This document shows, in pieces, positions 1 through 11,534 of a DNA stretch of 64,000 nt. The notes beneath the pieces are model-generated. The model was not told the DNA's origin and made no database searches. It worked only from the letters and a program-made list of their open reading frames with translations. Source of the DNA: Notospermus geniculatus (Eukaryota > Nemertea > Pilidiophora > Heteronemertea > Lineidae); assembly GCA_002633025.1 (NCBI GenBank), contig NMRB01000425.1, positions 139,597-203,596 of the forward strand, read 5' to 3'. Each line of letters starts with the position of its first letter. Positions within the stretch are counted from its first letter, which is position 1. A program made the position numbers and the translations under genes.

Positions 1-794
1 GAAGTCTCAGATATTGCAGAAGGTTGTGCACCACAGTGGGTTACCGCAAATACCGAAGACACACCGCGACGACTTCTTTGCTATTAAATTTTGATATCAA
101 TTGATGTCTAAATCGGCGAACCATTCATAAAAATCTCAAAAATCAATCTCGAAAACACATCAGAGTAGTCTTGGTGATTTGTACCAACTGTTATTCTCCC
201 AGCATCCTATCCGTGGTAAACCGCGGAACACAAAAGATGATCGCAAATAACGGAACTCTCCACAGCAATCCGCGGGATTATGATAGTCATAAGATGACGG
301 TAGAGCACTGCCAAATGTTACAAGGATTTTGTTCACCGAGCATTGAGTTAAAGTAGCCATGTGGCGGCTGGTTTCGGGGCCAGGCGGATTCTGATGGTCG
401 TTAAGCCGTAATCAGAGCTGGTCCATTGTCATGACGCCGGCATGACACGAGACAGTACAATGATTGTTGTGAAAACTGCAGAATGTCACCCCGCCGCCTC
501 CCGGTTTCTTGAATGGAAAATAATTAGGGAGAACAAGGAGAAAACAGTGGCATCGCTGTCGTCTGCTCAGACGAGACCTCCCAGTCACGTGTCGTCTGTT
601 GTCATTCCGTCGATAAAATCAAAATTGTCAAATTTTGTTAAATTCCTCTTCATTTAGTTTAAAAACGCCTGTAATATTGTGAAATTGATTTATGGACGTA
701 ATCCACAATGCGCGAGAGTTAGGGAATGTGCAGCTAGACGGAGCTAACCTATAAATCGAGCAGGCGGTCGGTCACTCCATATCTGAACGTCATT
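1..794. other. Left edge, no gene seen
   Basis: Unique-looking sequence with repeated ACCGC/CCGCGG-containing phrases near 50-280 (TTACCGCAAATAC, TAAACCGCGGAAC). Similar CGCGG phrases recur at 63905-64000, which suggests decayed dispersed repeats. No domain or splice-flanked exon recognised. Confidence 0.35.
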
Positions 795-1034
795 GCATCT
801 TCGAACGATTGGGCCAAGATAAACATGGGCCTTCTACATCGGTCATTTAAGGATTTTGCATCTACGAACGATTGGGCCATGATAAATATGGGCCGTCTAC
901 ATCGGTAAAGGACTTTGCATCTTCGAACGATTGGGCCATGGTAAACATGGGCCTTCTACATCGGTCAAGGATTTTGCATCTTCGAACTATTGGGCCATGA
1001 GAAACATGGGCCTACTACATCGATCAAGGATTCC
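795..1034 (+). repeat. 59-63 bp minisatellite, four units
   Basis: Units start at 795, 858, 917 and 976. Each contains GCATCTTCGAACGATTGGGC and CATGGGCCTTCTACATCGGT with small changes. Spacing is 63, 59 and 59 bp. Confidence 0.85.
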
Positions 1035-1325
1035 AGGCTCGCTCTGGAGCAACTTCATGAACCCACAGCCCTACCGCCCAGCCCGATTCATTCATCGCAA
1101 GTCGTGCACTATGGTGCAGGATTCGATGAAAGCCTGTCCCAAGAGGAAACATTACAAATTGACCACGTACATTTCCTGGTGTCGATTAGCCTGGCCAGAG
1201 GGCGGAGAACAGATGGAGACCGCCCAGTGGCCATCGAGTACTTTAGACACATCTTGGCCATATCTTTATCGCGGGGCAATCTTGATACTTTATCTGTCAA
1301 TGTCTGGTATTGTCTCGGAGGATAA
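1021..1325 (+). CDS. Unrecognised ORF with a TPR-like segment (possible exon or gene relic)
   Basis: The frame is open from the minisatellite to TAA at 1323-1325. Its C-terminal part, PVAIEYFRHILAISLSRGN followed by N-W-CLG, resembles one tetratricopeptide unit (A-EY----LAI---GN-------LG). TTCCAG directly precedes the G+C-richer part near 1036, so this could be a 3'-terminal exon or a degenerate copy. No further TPR units were found nearby. Function cannot be assigned. Confidence 0.25.
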
Positions 1326-2213
1326 ATTTCCTCGAAATCACGGCACACGTACGTACAGGGTGTTTCAGAATGGCCTCTTGTTCAACGGATGAACAGGGCT
1401 CGTGTAGCAGCATCCTTTCTTTGCCAACACAACACGTGGTCTGAAGAGAGATGCGACGTCAATAATTGAAAACATGGAAAAACGCAAGCATCGCGAACGT
1501 CTCTCTCTCATTTTGATTGACAGCGAATGAAAAAGGAATGATGTTTTCATAACACACGTACGCAGGAATGAAAAAGTGATGGCATGGTCACGTGCTTACA
1601 TCGTGCGGCTCCTGCCTCACACTTGCGCCGCGTCCTTCGGGTCCGACCTCTCTAGATTCTATCACAGTCCCCATCTGCAACTTTCACCTGCCTCTGTGAA
1701 CCTTTGGGCTATATACGGACGGCACTTCAGGTGTTCAGGTGATTCAAAAGGAAGCAGGCAATCATTTGCTTCCTATGTTATTTTTGCCCCGATATCTTGG
1801 CAAGGAACGTCGTTCCTGTTTTCTTTTGACACGGACTCTCCCCTGGCTGTTTAGTCCATCGAAAGCAAAGGGGTGACATCGTGAGCAATGGTTGTTCAAT
1901 TAGAGGAAACCTTTTGAAAATTAATTCAATAAGATTAGATTGCTCACCTGCTGAGGTGGAAGCACTTAACACGATCGTGATTCATTTTTAAAATTTCAAC
2001 GAAGGTTGTGATTGTCGTTATTGTAAAAAACTGAAAGTAGAGAAGCCATCTTAGCGTCGATGTTTGCAACAGAAAAGGCTGTGCAGGTTGCAGAAACTCG
2101 CTTTCGCTCGAGATGTACGCCATAGGTCGTTGAGAACCACTAAACTGATCAAAATGCCTTAGCAATCGGACGATGTGGAATTGTCGTATCAAACAATGGT
2201 GCAAACAAATTAA
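1326..2213. other. No feature recognised
   Basis: Mixed sequence between two weak ORFs. Open frames on both strands are short and show no domain. Confidence 0.3.
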
Positions 2214-2264
2214 AGAGGGGTTCCGCCACTGACTCCGCCCGTCGTTCTTCACCTTCGTGGCTGC

Positions 2265-2447
2265 ATGGCCGATGAGTTGCCTGCCGACCCCCAAGGCACG
2301 CCTGAAGGGCACGTAGGGTCCTTCACCCACAACCCCGCCTCGTTCCTCCAGGCGAGAATCAAAATGGCCGCCTCAGCCTCCAGCGCGGGATCCAACCATT
2401 CGGGCGCAACAACTGCTTCTTCCCAAACCTCGGGCGAAATACGGTAG
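2265..2447 (+). CDS. Small unrecognised ORF of 60 codons, possible exon
   Basis: The ATG at 2265 has a favourable context (GCTGCATGG). The frame is clearly more G+C rich than its surroundings and encodes MADELPADPQGTPEGHVGSF, then an Ala/Ser-rich stretch ending SGEIR. The frame is open upstream to 2214. AATAAA lies about 40 bp past the stop, near 2485, so it could be a terminal exon or processed relic. I do not recognise the protein. Confidence 0.25.
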   Translation: MADELPADPQGTPEGHVGSFTHNPASFLQARIKMAASASSAGSNHSGATTASSQTSGEIR

Positions 2448-3754
2448 ACGCCTACGGCCGAGGACTAGAAATAGTCACAAATCAAAATAAACTTGTGTAA
2501 GGAAATATTGTCGAGTTTATAATTAAAATCGTTCTTGACATTCTGGGAGGTTTTGGCACGCGCACATCCTCCGAGCAACATCTGCTGTTCTATCCAGTGA
2601 GGCTCCTTCCATTTCCAATCAAGTTGCTGGAAGCACTTGGCCAGCCGTCCAAGTTGTGGAACTCATAGCTGCTCATTCAGCACGTTCGGGGCACAAACCC
2701 GATCATTTCTGACCGATACCCCTTTATATCTGGGTGAAGTGAGGCAAGGTAGACAAAGAGACGTGCCCAGAGTCTCACGCCGACATTGGGATTCGATCCC
2801 CGGTAGGCCTACTTCATGACCGCTATAGCCAGACCCGAGCCACTACCTCCAACAGCGAAGTCGTCGCAAGAAACGACCTACTGCCATCACCGGTGACATC
2901 CATTTCGGTATTCCACTTTTCCCTTTCTTGAATGGATTCTCTGGTGTACTCAGCTACTCTCTACAAACTTGATCAGCTGCCTGCTAATTCGATTTTGCCA
3001 ATATAACTTAATTCAGTCAACGCCTCAGGTACAAAAACGGCCTTTAAAGGAAAACAAAACTATCGTGCGTAGAATCCTTATTAGTTCAGCAGCTATCACT
3101 CGGGAGCTAATGTTTGGTCAAAGAGAGGGGAAACCTTGAGGTGACTGTGTCAGCTTCAAGTAAAATCGTTCATGTAAAGTGCTGAAGAAATTCGGGTGCT
3201 CGTTGAAGACCTTCCGGCTCTTGTAAACGAGTTGAAACCTTGGGGCTTTCACAGAAATGGAGTTCTCCCCTTTCCTTTAGTCAGGATTTCCTTCGTCATC
3301 AAGCCAGTTATCCAAGCGCTATGCCTACCATCATTTGGAGGGTCATGACATTCGTATTTCAGTCCAATTAAAATCATACCGATAAAAAAGACAAAGGTTG
3401 CCACGGGTTTCTTCTAGGATCGATGTTAAGTGCCTTGTTTTTGAGACAACAGAATGTAACATTCCCATAGGTTGTCCCAAAGCAACGTCTCCCGATTCAA
3501 GAAGCATTGTAGAAGGATCGAGGTTTGATAGTAGAGGTCCCAAGGTCATGTCCATCAGGTCCTTCAGGCAACCAGCTCAGGGGCAAAATAAATCCCGCAT
3601 TCAGTCCGATGTACTGGTTGTTGGAATTGCCCCTTTCACCACCTTAAGTCGCGGCATATCCTTGGGCGAGGTACGGATTACCTAAGGCAGGATGCTGTAG
3701 GGACCATCTTCAGAAACGGATCTTCGAGATGAAGGATTAAAATATTCATCAACC
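2448..3754. other. Gene-free stretch with decayed repeats
   Basis: Contains a reverse-strand SINE-like unit near 2775-2860. An open frame at 3398-3685 (with IPIGCPKATSPDSRS) shares the IGC-KA phrase with the repeat unit that follows, so it may be a diverged relative of that unit. No known domain. Confidence 0.3.
2775..2860 (-). mobile_element. tRNA-derived SINE head, reverse strand
   Basis: On the - strand GGGGATCGAATCCC fits the RNA polymerase III B box, and TAGTGGCTCGGGTC upstream resembles an A box. There is no clover-leaf integrity, so it is a SINE relic rather than a tRNA gene. Confidence 0.45.
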
Positions 3755-4918
3755 TTCTATGATTCTGCCTTTCATCCTTTGCAGCTTCATCCAAAGGATC
3801 TTGGCTCTTGATTTCGATGTTGCCCGCAAACAACGTCTGGCGACAGTATTGTTGCTGGATATTCGAACCAGTGGTCACCGGATCATGGAAGGAGATGCCT
3901 GTGACCTATCCCCGAGGACAAGCCTTTGGCGCTAGAGGAATACTCGAGGCGGATTCGTGAAGAAGGGCAGGGCAGTAAGGGTCATCGATTTCAAATGGCC
4001 AACAGGCTGCTGTCGGCGATACCAGAGGGATTGAGACCCTTAGAATTGAATGCTCCTTTCGTACTGATCCTAAGGGCTGAAGGAAGCTATCCCATAGGCT
4101 GTGGGAAAGCGTGAGGCAGTGCTTGGAGCAATCGGACAATTATTTGCCGAACAGGTCTACGTTCGGGATACCCTTCATCAAAAAGCAATCGCCGTCGGCG
4201 AAGGTGAAGGGTTGTGGGTCTTCAGGCAGAAACGCCCGTGGGCTGTCGGTACCATTGTGAACCCTGTGATGTCTCTGTTGGAAGACAATGTTTGGAAAAC
4301 ATATACATGTAAATGTTTCAGGCAATGTTGTGTGTTCCTATTCTATGATTCTGCCTTTCATCCTTTGCAGCTTCATCCAAAGGATCTTGGCTCTTGATTT
4401 CGATGTTGCCCGCAAACAACGTCTGGCGACAGCATTCTTGCTGGATATTCGAACCAGTGGTCACCGGATCATGGAAGGAGATGCCTGTGACCTATCCCCG
4501 AGGACAAGCCTTTGGCGCTAGAGGAATACTTGAGGCGGATTCGGGAAGAAGGGCAGGGCAGTAAGGGTCATCGATTACAAATGGCCAACATGCTGTCGGC
4601 GATACCAGAGGGATTGAGACCCTTAGAATTGAATGCTCCTTTCGTACTGATCCTAAGGGCTGAAGCAAGCTATCCCATAGGCTGTGGGAAAGCGTGAGGC
4701 AGTGCTTGGGGCAATCGGACAATTATTTGCCGAACAGGTCTACGTTCGGGATACCCTTCATCAAAAAGCAATCGCCGTCGGCGAAGGTGAAGGGTTGTGG
4801 GTCTTCAGGCAGAAACGCCCGTGGGCTGTCGGTAGGATTGTGAACCCTGTGTTGTCTCTGTTGGAAGACAATGTTTGGAAAACATATAAATGTTTCAGGC
4901 AATGTTGCGTGTTCCTGT
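3755..4918 (+). repeat. 586-bp direct tandem duplication
   Basis: Copy 1 is 3755-4340 and copy 2 is 4341-4918, both beginning TTCTATGATTCTGCC and ending near TGTTCCT. They differ by a few substitutions and small indels, for example loss of three bases at CAACAGGCTGCTG. Each holds open frames on both strands (one includes VYVRDTLHQKAIAVGEGEG), but the shared peptides match no family I know. A poly-G run and a 10-N gap follow immediately. Confidence 0.9.
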
Positions 4919-4965
4919 TTCCTCATAACATGAACGTCTTGGGGGGGGGGGGGGGGTTAAGGGTT

Positions 4966-4975
4966 NNNNNNNNNN
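4966..4975. other. Assembly gap (10 N) after a G homopolymer
   Basis: Ten N follow a run of about 16 G at 4941-4956, then more G-rich TTTAAGGGTT sequence. The gap was probably caused by the homopolymer. Confidence 0.95.
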
Positions 4976-5115
4976 GGGGTTTAAGGGTTGTTTGCAACCA
5001 ACACTTGTTTGCAAGGGAGTGACTTCATATCGGCAATCTCGACTGTAAGGTAGATCTACAAAAATGCACACCGCTCTCCCACCACCAGTTTATTCAGATT
5101 TGAATATCCATTCCT

Positions 5116-5272
5116 ATAGAGTGTTTGCACGTGACGTCACAGCGGCCATGTTGGAGGCATGCAACAAAAGAACAGACTTTCAAAACAATCGAAGTTAATC
5201 TGCATAGACCGTGACTGGCGAAAAATTCTTTTGTTTATACCTCCAAACATGGCCACCGTGCAAACACTCTAT
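5116..5272. mobile_element. 157-bp MITE with 16-bp terminal inverted repeats
   Basis: ATAGAGTGTTTGCACG at 5116-5131 is the exact reverse complement of 5257-5272. The inner arms also match loosely (GGCCATGTTGGAGG against CCTCCAAACATGGCC). It contains GTGACGTCAC. No coding capacity. Confidence 0.8.
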
Positions 5273-5850
5273 TGTACGTTTGAGAAGCCATTAGGGCCTA
5301 TCACCGTGTTCGACGTACTCCTGTATGTTTCCAAAGCTTTTGTTTGCCATGGGTTGGAAATCGCATCTTTTGAAACGGGGCTCTATTGACACGTGCAAAT
5401 CAGGTGGACTGTTGCTGATCCATTCACCTGTATAAGAACGGCCATTGAGGGCTGCCTTGGCCTGCATAGTGGGCGCGTTGGTCCCCATCATCGAAGTTGG
5501 GCAACGTTCAACTGAGTTTGTTGGTGGATGGGTAATTATCACGACGATCATCCCGATGTTCCATAAAAGATAACCATCCACTCCCTCACGGTCCCTGAAG
5601 CAATTAGCAGAGTAAGGATTGATCGTCCTCGCGTTGTCATCAATGGAGACAGCTTAGTTTACACACGTAGTACGAGAGAGTAAATTGATCAGTACGGAAA
5701 GATGGCTCAATCACTTGGGAAAAGATGCCAAGTGCTAGGATTGACTTACGACTACGAATTATAGGGTTTGACTAACCGTTTCGTAGGTAACAAGATGACA
5801 TTGTAAATGTCGTATGGTTCCCGATGTACATTTGTACACGAATGGTACAC
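5273..5850. other. No feature recognised
   Basis: Intergenic sequence with no repeat or coding signal I can define. Confidence 0.3.
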
Positions 5851-5915
5851 TGATAGAGATCAAGATATATTGATAGAGATCAGATACATTGATAGAGATC
5901 AGGATACATTGACAG
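5851..5915 (+). repeat. Short tandem repeat, about 21-bp unit
   Basis: Three copies of TGATAGAGATCAGATACAT with small indels. Confidence 0.7.
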
Positions 5916-5984
5916 ATGATTGATGTGATGTAATGTGGTGCAGTACGATGCCGTGCGATACGATATATGACATGACATGATTGA

Positions 5985-6063
5985 CATATGATATGATATG
6001 ATATGATATGATATGATATGATATGATATGATATGATATGATATGATATGATATGATATGATA
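5985..6063 (+). repeat. (ATATG)n microsatellite ending at a gap
   Basis: About 15 perfect ATATG pentamers run into a single N at 6064. The true array length is unknown. Confidence 0.95.
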
Positions 6064-7485
6064 NCTAGTTCAAAACCTACATGTATGAGACATCAATGAA
6101 ATCAAAAATAAAATTGACATAGAACGATGACGTTTTTGGCCTGTATGATATCCTTAGACATTAAAGTAAATTAAGGACTGGCACGCGTTTGGTACATATT
6201 TTGACGATGTATTAAGTTGGAAAGTGGTTTTGGCCTTGTTCACGGCTGACAGGTGTCGCACTTGTAATAACTTTCCGTTATCAACATTCGCATCTGTTCG
6301 TCTGCGAGTCCAGTGGACTCGACACCGCAGGAATGAGTCACAATAAAAAGTAACGCGTGGCTACAGACAAAAGAAACGTCTTGGATATTTTTAATCCATT
6401 CATTGAACTCTTTAAGTGGATTTTCAAGCTTGGTTTTTGAACATTCCTCTGTCTTGCAAATAAATCTGCCTTGAATGGAGACAAAACCTCCTCAACGATT
6501 AAGAAACATTGCCAAGGGGAGGACTTGCATTTTATTGTTTTTGGTAAATTTTAGGGGCGGTTTTCATAATCAGGAAATCATCATAGAATGTTTAATTAGT
6601 GAATTACGTGGTTGATTAATTCAAGCTCAAGGCTGAGGCCTTGACAAGGACAAAATAAATCGCTGAACCTTCCTCTTGGTTTCCTTGATGCCCCAAAGTC
6701 ATGACTTATGGCCGTCACGATCGTCACTGCGGACACAGTTACGGAACACGGACAGGTTTATGATGAAAACTAGACTTGCGTTTGGGTGATAGGGGCGAAT
6801 GATTTGAGTTGGACAATCCAGGTTGAAGGGGATTAAATAAATGCTGTTTTATAGGTGCTAAAACACAATGCCCCCAAAACAAATAATAGGCCTGAGTAGG
6901 GTCCACATTCATAAAACTACTTAAGTCTAAGTGTGACACTTATCCTTTGTTCAACACAAAAGATAAGTACATGTATCACAAGAAATGGGTCCTATGTATA
7001 ATGGGTGGGCCCAGACCGAGAAAGCCCCTTTAGTTTCATGTCCATCCCCTCTCAGACAAGCAAAATTCTCAATCTGCGGTATACAGACGGACCAGACAGA
7101 CTTGCTCAGCAGTTAGGTACAGAATTTAACATCTTTACTTTGAATTTAGAGCCTCGGACAGATGCAAACAGCAGGGGGCCGTTTGACTCGGTCTGTGTGA
7201 TCGGCACATCTGATGAAGCGGGTGCCATGTCACACACCTACTGTCCAGAATTGAGAAGAGATCAATACGAATCTATTCTTTTGAACAAATTGAAGGATAT
7301 CCATTGTCAATTTCTTTAGGTATTGTCCATTGGCATTAAAAATGAATAGGGAAATGATGAATGCTGCAGCACTTAATGGAGAAATGGCGAGATTTCGATT
7401 TACGGTGGTTTGTGGTTAACCATCGTTGAATGATAGCAGACGAGTTTTTTTTAATAACTGCATGACGCAAAAGGTGGACACCAGG

Positions 7486-7610
7486 GGTAGTGAGCATAAA
7501 GGGGTCGTAACCCTACGTCAGGCCTAAACCAGGCGTAGTGCAAGGGCACAACGAGCACTACGCCTGGCTTAGGCCAGACGTAGGGTTACGACCCCTTTAT
7601 GCTCGCTACC
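7486..7610. mobile_element. 125-bp fold-back MITE, present in one duplicate only
   Basis: The arms begin GGTAGTGAGCATAAAGGGGT and end in the complement of GGTAGCGAGCATAAAGGGGT. They are over 50 bp long with a short loop. CCAGG flanks both ends (7481-7485 and 7611-7615) but occurs once at the matching site in copy B near 10073, so it is a 5-bp target-site duplication around a true insertion. Confidence 0.85.
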
Positions 7611-7629
7611 CCAGGGGCGGGAAGCTGGA

Positions 7630-7700
7630 GAGGGCGGTGGCGCAGTTGAGCGTCGGACTCGAAACTGACAGATCACGGGTTCGATCCCCGGCCGAGTATT
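7630..7700 (+). mobile_element. tRNA-derived SINE head, copy A
   Basis: A box GGTGGCGCAGTTGAGC near 7636 and a perfect B box GGGTTCGATCCC at 7678-7689 sit at tRNA-like spacing. The downstream body (to about 7860) is shared with copy B. There is no complete clover-leaf. Confidence 0.65.
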
Positions 7701-8094
7701 CCTACCATCGTCTGAAAGTGAAAGAATGAAGTGATGTGCTGGATGAGCTGCTCCTTGCGTTCCCCAGAAATTCATTCAGGGGTGGGTTGTCCCATTGCAG
7801 CCGCGGACGGGCTCACCCAGGACTTGATAATGATGGGTGCCTCAAAATTGAGAATTTACCTTACCTTTGCTCCTACATGTATAACGAAGGGCCTCCGTAT
7901 CACGAAGATGGTCACTAATGGTCGAGATGACCACGATTTTATTAGCGACAAACTATTGGACGAGCCAGGTAGCATCATGTAGCCTACATGTATAGGCCTA
8001 GACACATTTTACTTGTCGATATCGGAAGATCAAGTGACCGATTTCATTTGAAATGTACCAGATGCGGCGTAAAGGTACCGCAATTTCACCAGTA

Positions 8095-8561
8095 TATCTA
8101 CTACCAGAGTTAATTGCATTAGACGCAAGGGACCGCGCTGTGGCTAAAACCAGGTTTTGGACCATTAAGCAAGATGGTGGACAAAGTGTCGGGGGTAAAC
8201 AATGACAGGTGGTGACTGTGACGTCATTCAAGCACAAGCAGACGTCCAGCCGTCAGTCGATGAATGGTCAGAGAAAGGTATGAACTATTTACATATGAGA
8301 CCTCATAAACGGAATATTACAAATGCCGGTGTAGTAGAATCTAATGTCCCCCGATATGTAATGTCCCCAACAATACATTTACGGATTAAGCTGCACCATT
8401 GAATTGGACTCTAGAAAGACCAAGACCCTTTAGTCCTGTGACAAACAATGCAGGGGGACATCAGGCGGGTGGGGACATTAGATTTTATCACACCTGAGGT
8501 TGTCTCAGGGCTAGAACGGCTCTACACTGGACTAAATGATCGTTTCGTTGAAATGGCTGTC
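8095..8561. other. Spacer between the 2-kb copies
   Basis: 467 bp absent from copy B. It holds a MITE at 8338-8484 and an otherwise unremarkable sequence. Confidence 0.5.
8338..8484. mobile_element. 147-bp inverted-repeat element
   Basis: AATCTAATGTCCCC at 8338-8351 is the reverse complement of 8471-8484. Small MITE-like unit without coding sequence. Confidence 0.55.
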
Positions 8562-10082
8562 CTAGTTCAAAACCTACATGTATGAGACATCAATGAAATC
8601 AAAAATAAAATTGACATAGAACGATGACGTTTTTGGCCTGTATGATATCCTTAGACATTAAAGTAAATTAAGGACTGGCACGCGTTTGGTACATATTTTG
8701 ACGATGTATTAAGTTGGAAAGTGGTTTTGGCCTTGTTCACGGCTGACAGGTGTCGCACTTGTAATAACTTTCCGTTATCAACATTCGCATCTGTTCGTCT
8801 GCGAGTCCAGTGGACTCGACACCGCAGGAATGAGTCACAATAAAAAGTAACGCGTGGCTACAGACAAAAGAAACGTCTTGGATATTTTTAATCCATTCAT
8901 TGAACTCTTTAAGTGGATTTTCAAGCTTGGTTTTTGAACATTCCTCTGTCTTGCAAATAAATCTGCCTTGAATGGAGACAAAACCTCCTCAACGATTAAG
9001 AAACATTGCCAAGGGGAGGACTTGCATTTTATTGTTTTTGGTAAATTTTAGGGGCGGTTTTCATAATCAGGAAATCATCATAGAATGTTTAATTAGTGAA
9101 TTACGTGGTTGATTAATTCAAGCTCAAGGCTGAGGCCTTGACAAGGACAAAATAAATCGCTGAACCTTCCTCTTGGTTTCCTTGATGCCCCAAAGTCATG
9201 ACTTATGGCCGTCACGATCGTCACTGCGGACACAGTTACGGAACAAGGACAGGTTTATGATGAAAACTAGACTTGCGTTTTGGTGATAGGGGCGAATGAT
9301 TTGAGTTGGACAATCCAGGTTGAAGGGGATTAAATAAATGCTGTTTTATAGGTGCTAAAACACAATGCCCCAAAAACAAATAATAGGCCTGAGTAGGGTC
9401 CACATTCATAAAACTACTTAAGTCTAAGTATGACACTTCCTTTGTTCAACACGAAAGATAAGTATCACTTGAATATGGACCCTGGGCCCATGTTCATAAA
9501 ACTATTTAAGTCTAAGTGTGACACTTATCCTTTGTTCAACACAAAAGATAAGTACATTTTATTGTATCACAAGAAATGGGCCCTATGTATAATGGGTGGG
9601 CCCAGACCGAGAAAGCCCCTTTAATTTCATGTCCATCCCCTCTCAGACAAGCAAAATTCTCAATCTGCGGTATACAGACGGACCAGACAGACTTGCTCAG
9701 CAAAGTTAGGTACAGAATTTAACATCTTTACTTTGAATTTAGAGCCTCGGACAGATGCAAACAGCAGGGGGCCGTTTGACTCGGTCTGTGTGATCAGGAC
9801 ATCTGATGAAGCGGGTGCCATGTCACACACCTACTGTCCAGAATTGAGAAGAGATCAATACGAATCCATTCTTTTGAATAAATTGAAGGATATCCATTGT
9901 CAATTTCTTTAGGTATTGTCCATTGGCATTAAAAATGAATAGAAAAATGATGAATGCTGCAGCACTTAATGGAGAAATGGCGAGATTTCGATTTACGGTG
10001 GTTTGTGGTTAGCCATCATTGAATGATAGCAGACGAGTTTTTTTAATAACTGCACGACGCGAAAGGTGGACGCCAGGGGCGG

Positions 10083-10150
10083 GAAGCTGAGTGGTTGAGC
10101 GTCGGACCCGAAACTGACAGATCACGGGTTCGATCCCCGGCCGAGTATTC
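10083..10150 (+). mobile_element. tRNA-derived SINE head, copy B (A box damaged)
   Basis: The same element as at 7630, but about 12 bp covering the A box are deleted (GCTGAGTGGTTGAGCG). The B box GGGTTCGATCCC is intact. Confidence 0.6.
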
Positions 10151-10859
10151 CTACCATCGTCTGAAAGTGAAAGAATCAAGTGAGGTGCTGGATGAGCTGC
10201 TCCTTGCGTTCCCCAGAAATTCATTCAGGGGTGGGTTGTCCCAAAATTGTTATTGCAGCCGCGGAGGCTCACCCAGGGCTTGATAATGATGGGTGCCTCA
10301 AAATTGAGAATTTACCTTACCTTTGCTCCTCCATGTATAACGAAGGGCCTCCGTATCACGAAGATGGTCACTAATGGTCGAGGTGACCACGATTTTATTA
10401 GCGACAAACTATTGGACGAGCCAGGTAAGCATCATGTAGCCTACATTAGTAGGCCTAGATACATTTTACTTGTCGATATCGGAAGATCAAGTGACCGATT
10501 TCATTTGAAATGTACCAGATGCGGCGTAAAGGTACCGCAATTTCACCAGTATCTATACATGCTTATTTTCATTAGATTTCATTTTTATTTTCATATCTTT
10601 GTGATTTCTTATATCTCAGGTGTAACTATAAGGGCATGACTCACACCAAAAAGGTAGACTCAGATTAACAAAATGCTTATTTTGAGAACAAAATCCTGCA
10701 CGCGCGTTCTGTCAGGTTTGTTTTTGAGAAACGTACTGTTTACGGTTGAAGTAGCACCACTTTTGAGTTCCAACTTTATTCTGCCGGCTGCCTGTGCAAC
10801 TGATTACTGATAATTTAATTAACAGATGCTCCAGCCTACTATTCCGACGGCCTGCGACA

Positions 10860-11204
10860 TCTGGGGCGCGCATTATAAACTACAATTGGGTAACGTTGTC
10901 GATGGGCGCATGCGTGTTGCTCCGTCACTAACGCCAGTATTCAACCAGCTGACAGTGACTGCACATGGCGGGTTATTCACTCTGGAATAATCGGCTCTAT
11001 CGCAAACGGAACGAAAATTCGGGGATAAAATTATTTTCGCAAATGGGAGAGATAGGAGACCTTGTGCTGGAGAAGTTTGGAAAAGTTTCATCGTGTTTGT
11101 GATGTTTTATCTGCGCGTTTTGGAGTGAGGTGCCAAACCCATCTTGACCACATGTGTAGCAGCAGGCCATCCCGGTCAAGGGAGGGTATCCGGATGAACT
11201 TATC
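10860..11204 (+). promoter_or_regulatory. Probable Jagged promoter and 5' UTR
   Basis: This stretch has more CpG than its surroundings. TATAAA lies at 10874-10879, with CAATTGG just after it. The spacing would put a start site near 10905 and give a 5' UTR of about 300 bp. No in-frame ATG lies between the stop at 11157 and the Jagged ATG. The promoter call is inference from motif and position only. Confidence 0.3.
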
Positions 11205-11534
11205 ATGATCGTGGCTGTAGTTTTGACCCTTACCCTATTGGAGTTGACGTATGGATCAGGGACCTTTGAATTACAGATAAATAAGTTTCAAAATGTTCGT
11301 GGGGAGCTTGCTAACGGGAGTTGTTGTGACGGGAAGCCAAACGAACAGGGGATCTGTCGAGATCAGTGTGAAACATTTGTGAGGTTATGCCTAAAGGAGT
11401 ATCAAACTAGAGTAACGAAAGATGGCTCGTGTACCTTTGGAAATATATCTAGTCGAATTCTCGGAGGCAATTCTTTCTCCTACCCAGAGGATAGTAATAG
11501 CACTCTCGTTTTGCCCTTCGATTTTGCCTGGACG
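11205..11534 (+). CDS. Jagged exon 1: signal peptide and most of the MNNL (C2) domain
   Basis: The ATG at 11205 is the first in frame after a stop at 11157-11159. Residues 1 to about 18 are hydrophobic ([19 protein letters not shown]) and look like a signal peptide. The following [18 protein letters not shown], the CC pair, the CLKEYQ motif and LPFDFAWT are the N-terminal module of Notch ligands, a C2 fold that contacts Notch and lipid. The exon ends in phase 0 at a GTGAGT donor. Vertebrate Jagged genes place the signal peptide on a separate exon; here it is joined to MNNL. Confidence 0.93.

Larger units (their letters stand above)
6065..10551 (+). repeat. Two direct copies of a ~2-kb unit
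   Basis: Copy A runs 6065 to about 8094 and copy B 8562 to about 10551, separated by 467 bp of other sequence. Both begin CTAGTTCAAAACCTACATG and end near GGTACCGCAATTTCACCAG. They are a few per cent diverged, with indels. Copy A alone has the 125-bp MITE at 7486-7610. Copy B alone has an extra partial repeat of the CATAAAACTA-TTAAGTCTAAG segment near 9408-9550. Each contains a tRNA-derived SINE. Copy A begins exactly at the N gap. Confidence 0.92.

Noticed and set aside
7636-7700. Possible tRNA gene
   Set aside because: A and B boxes are present, but no acceptor stem or clover-leaf forms, and the same unit is repeated with a damaged A box. It is a SINE head.
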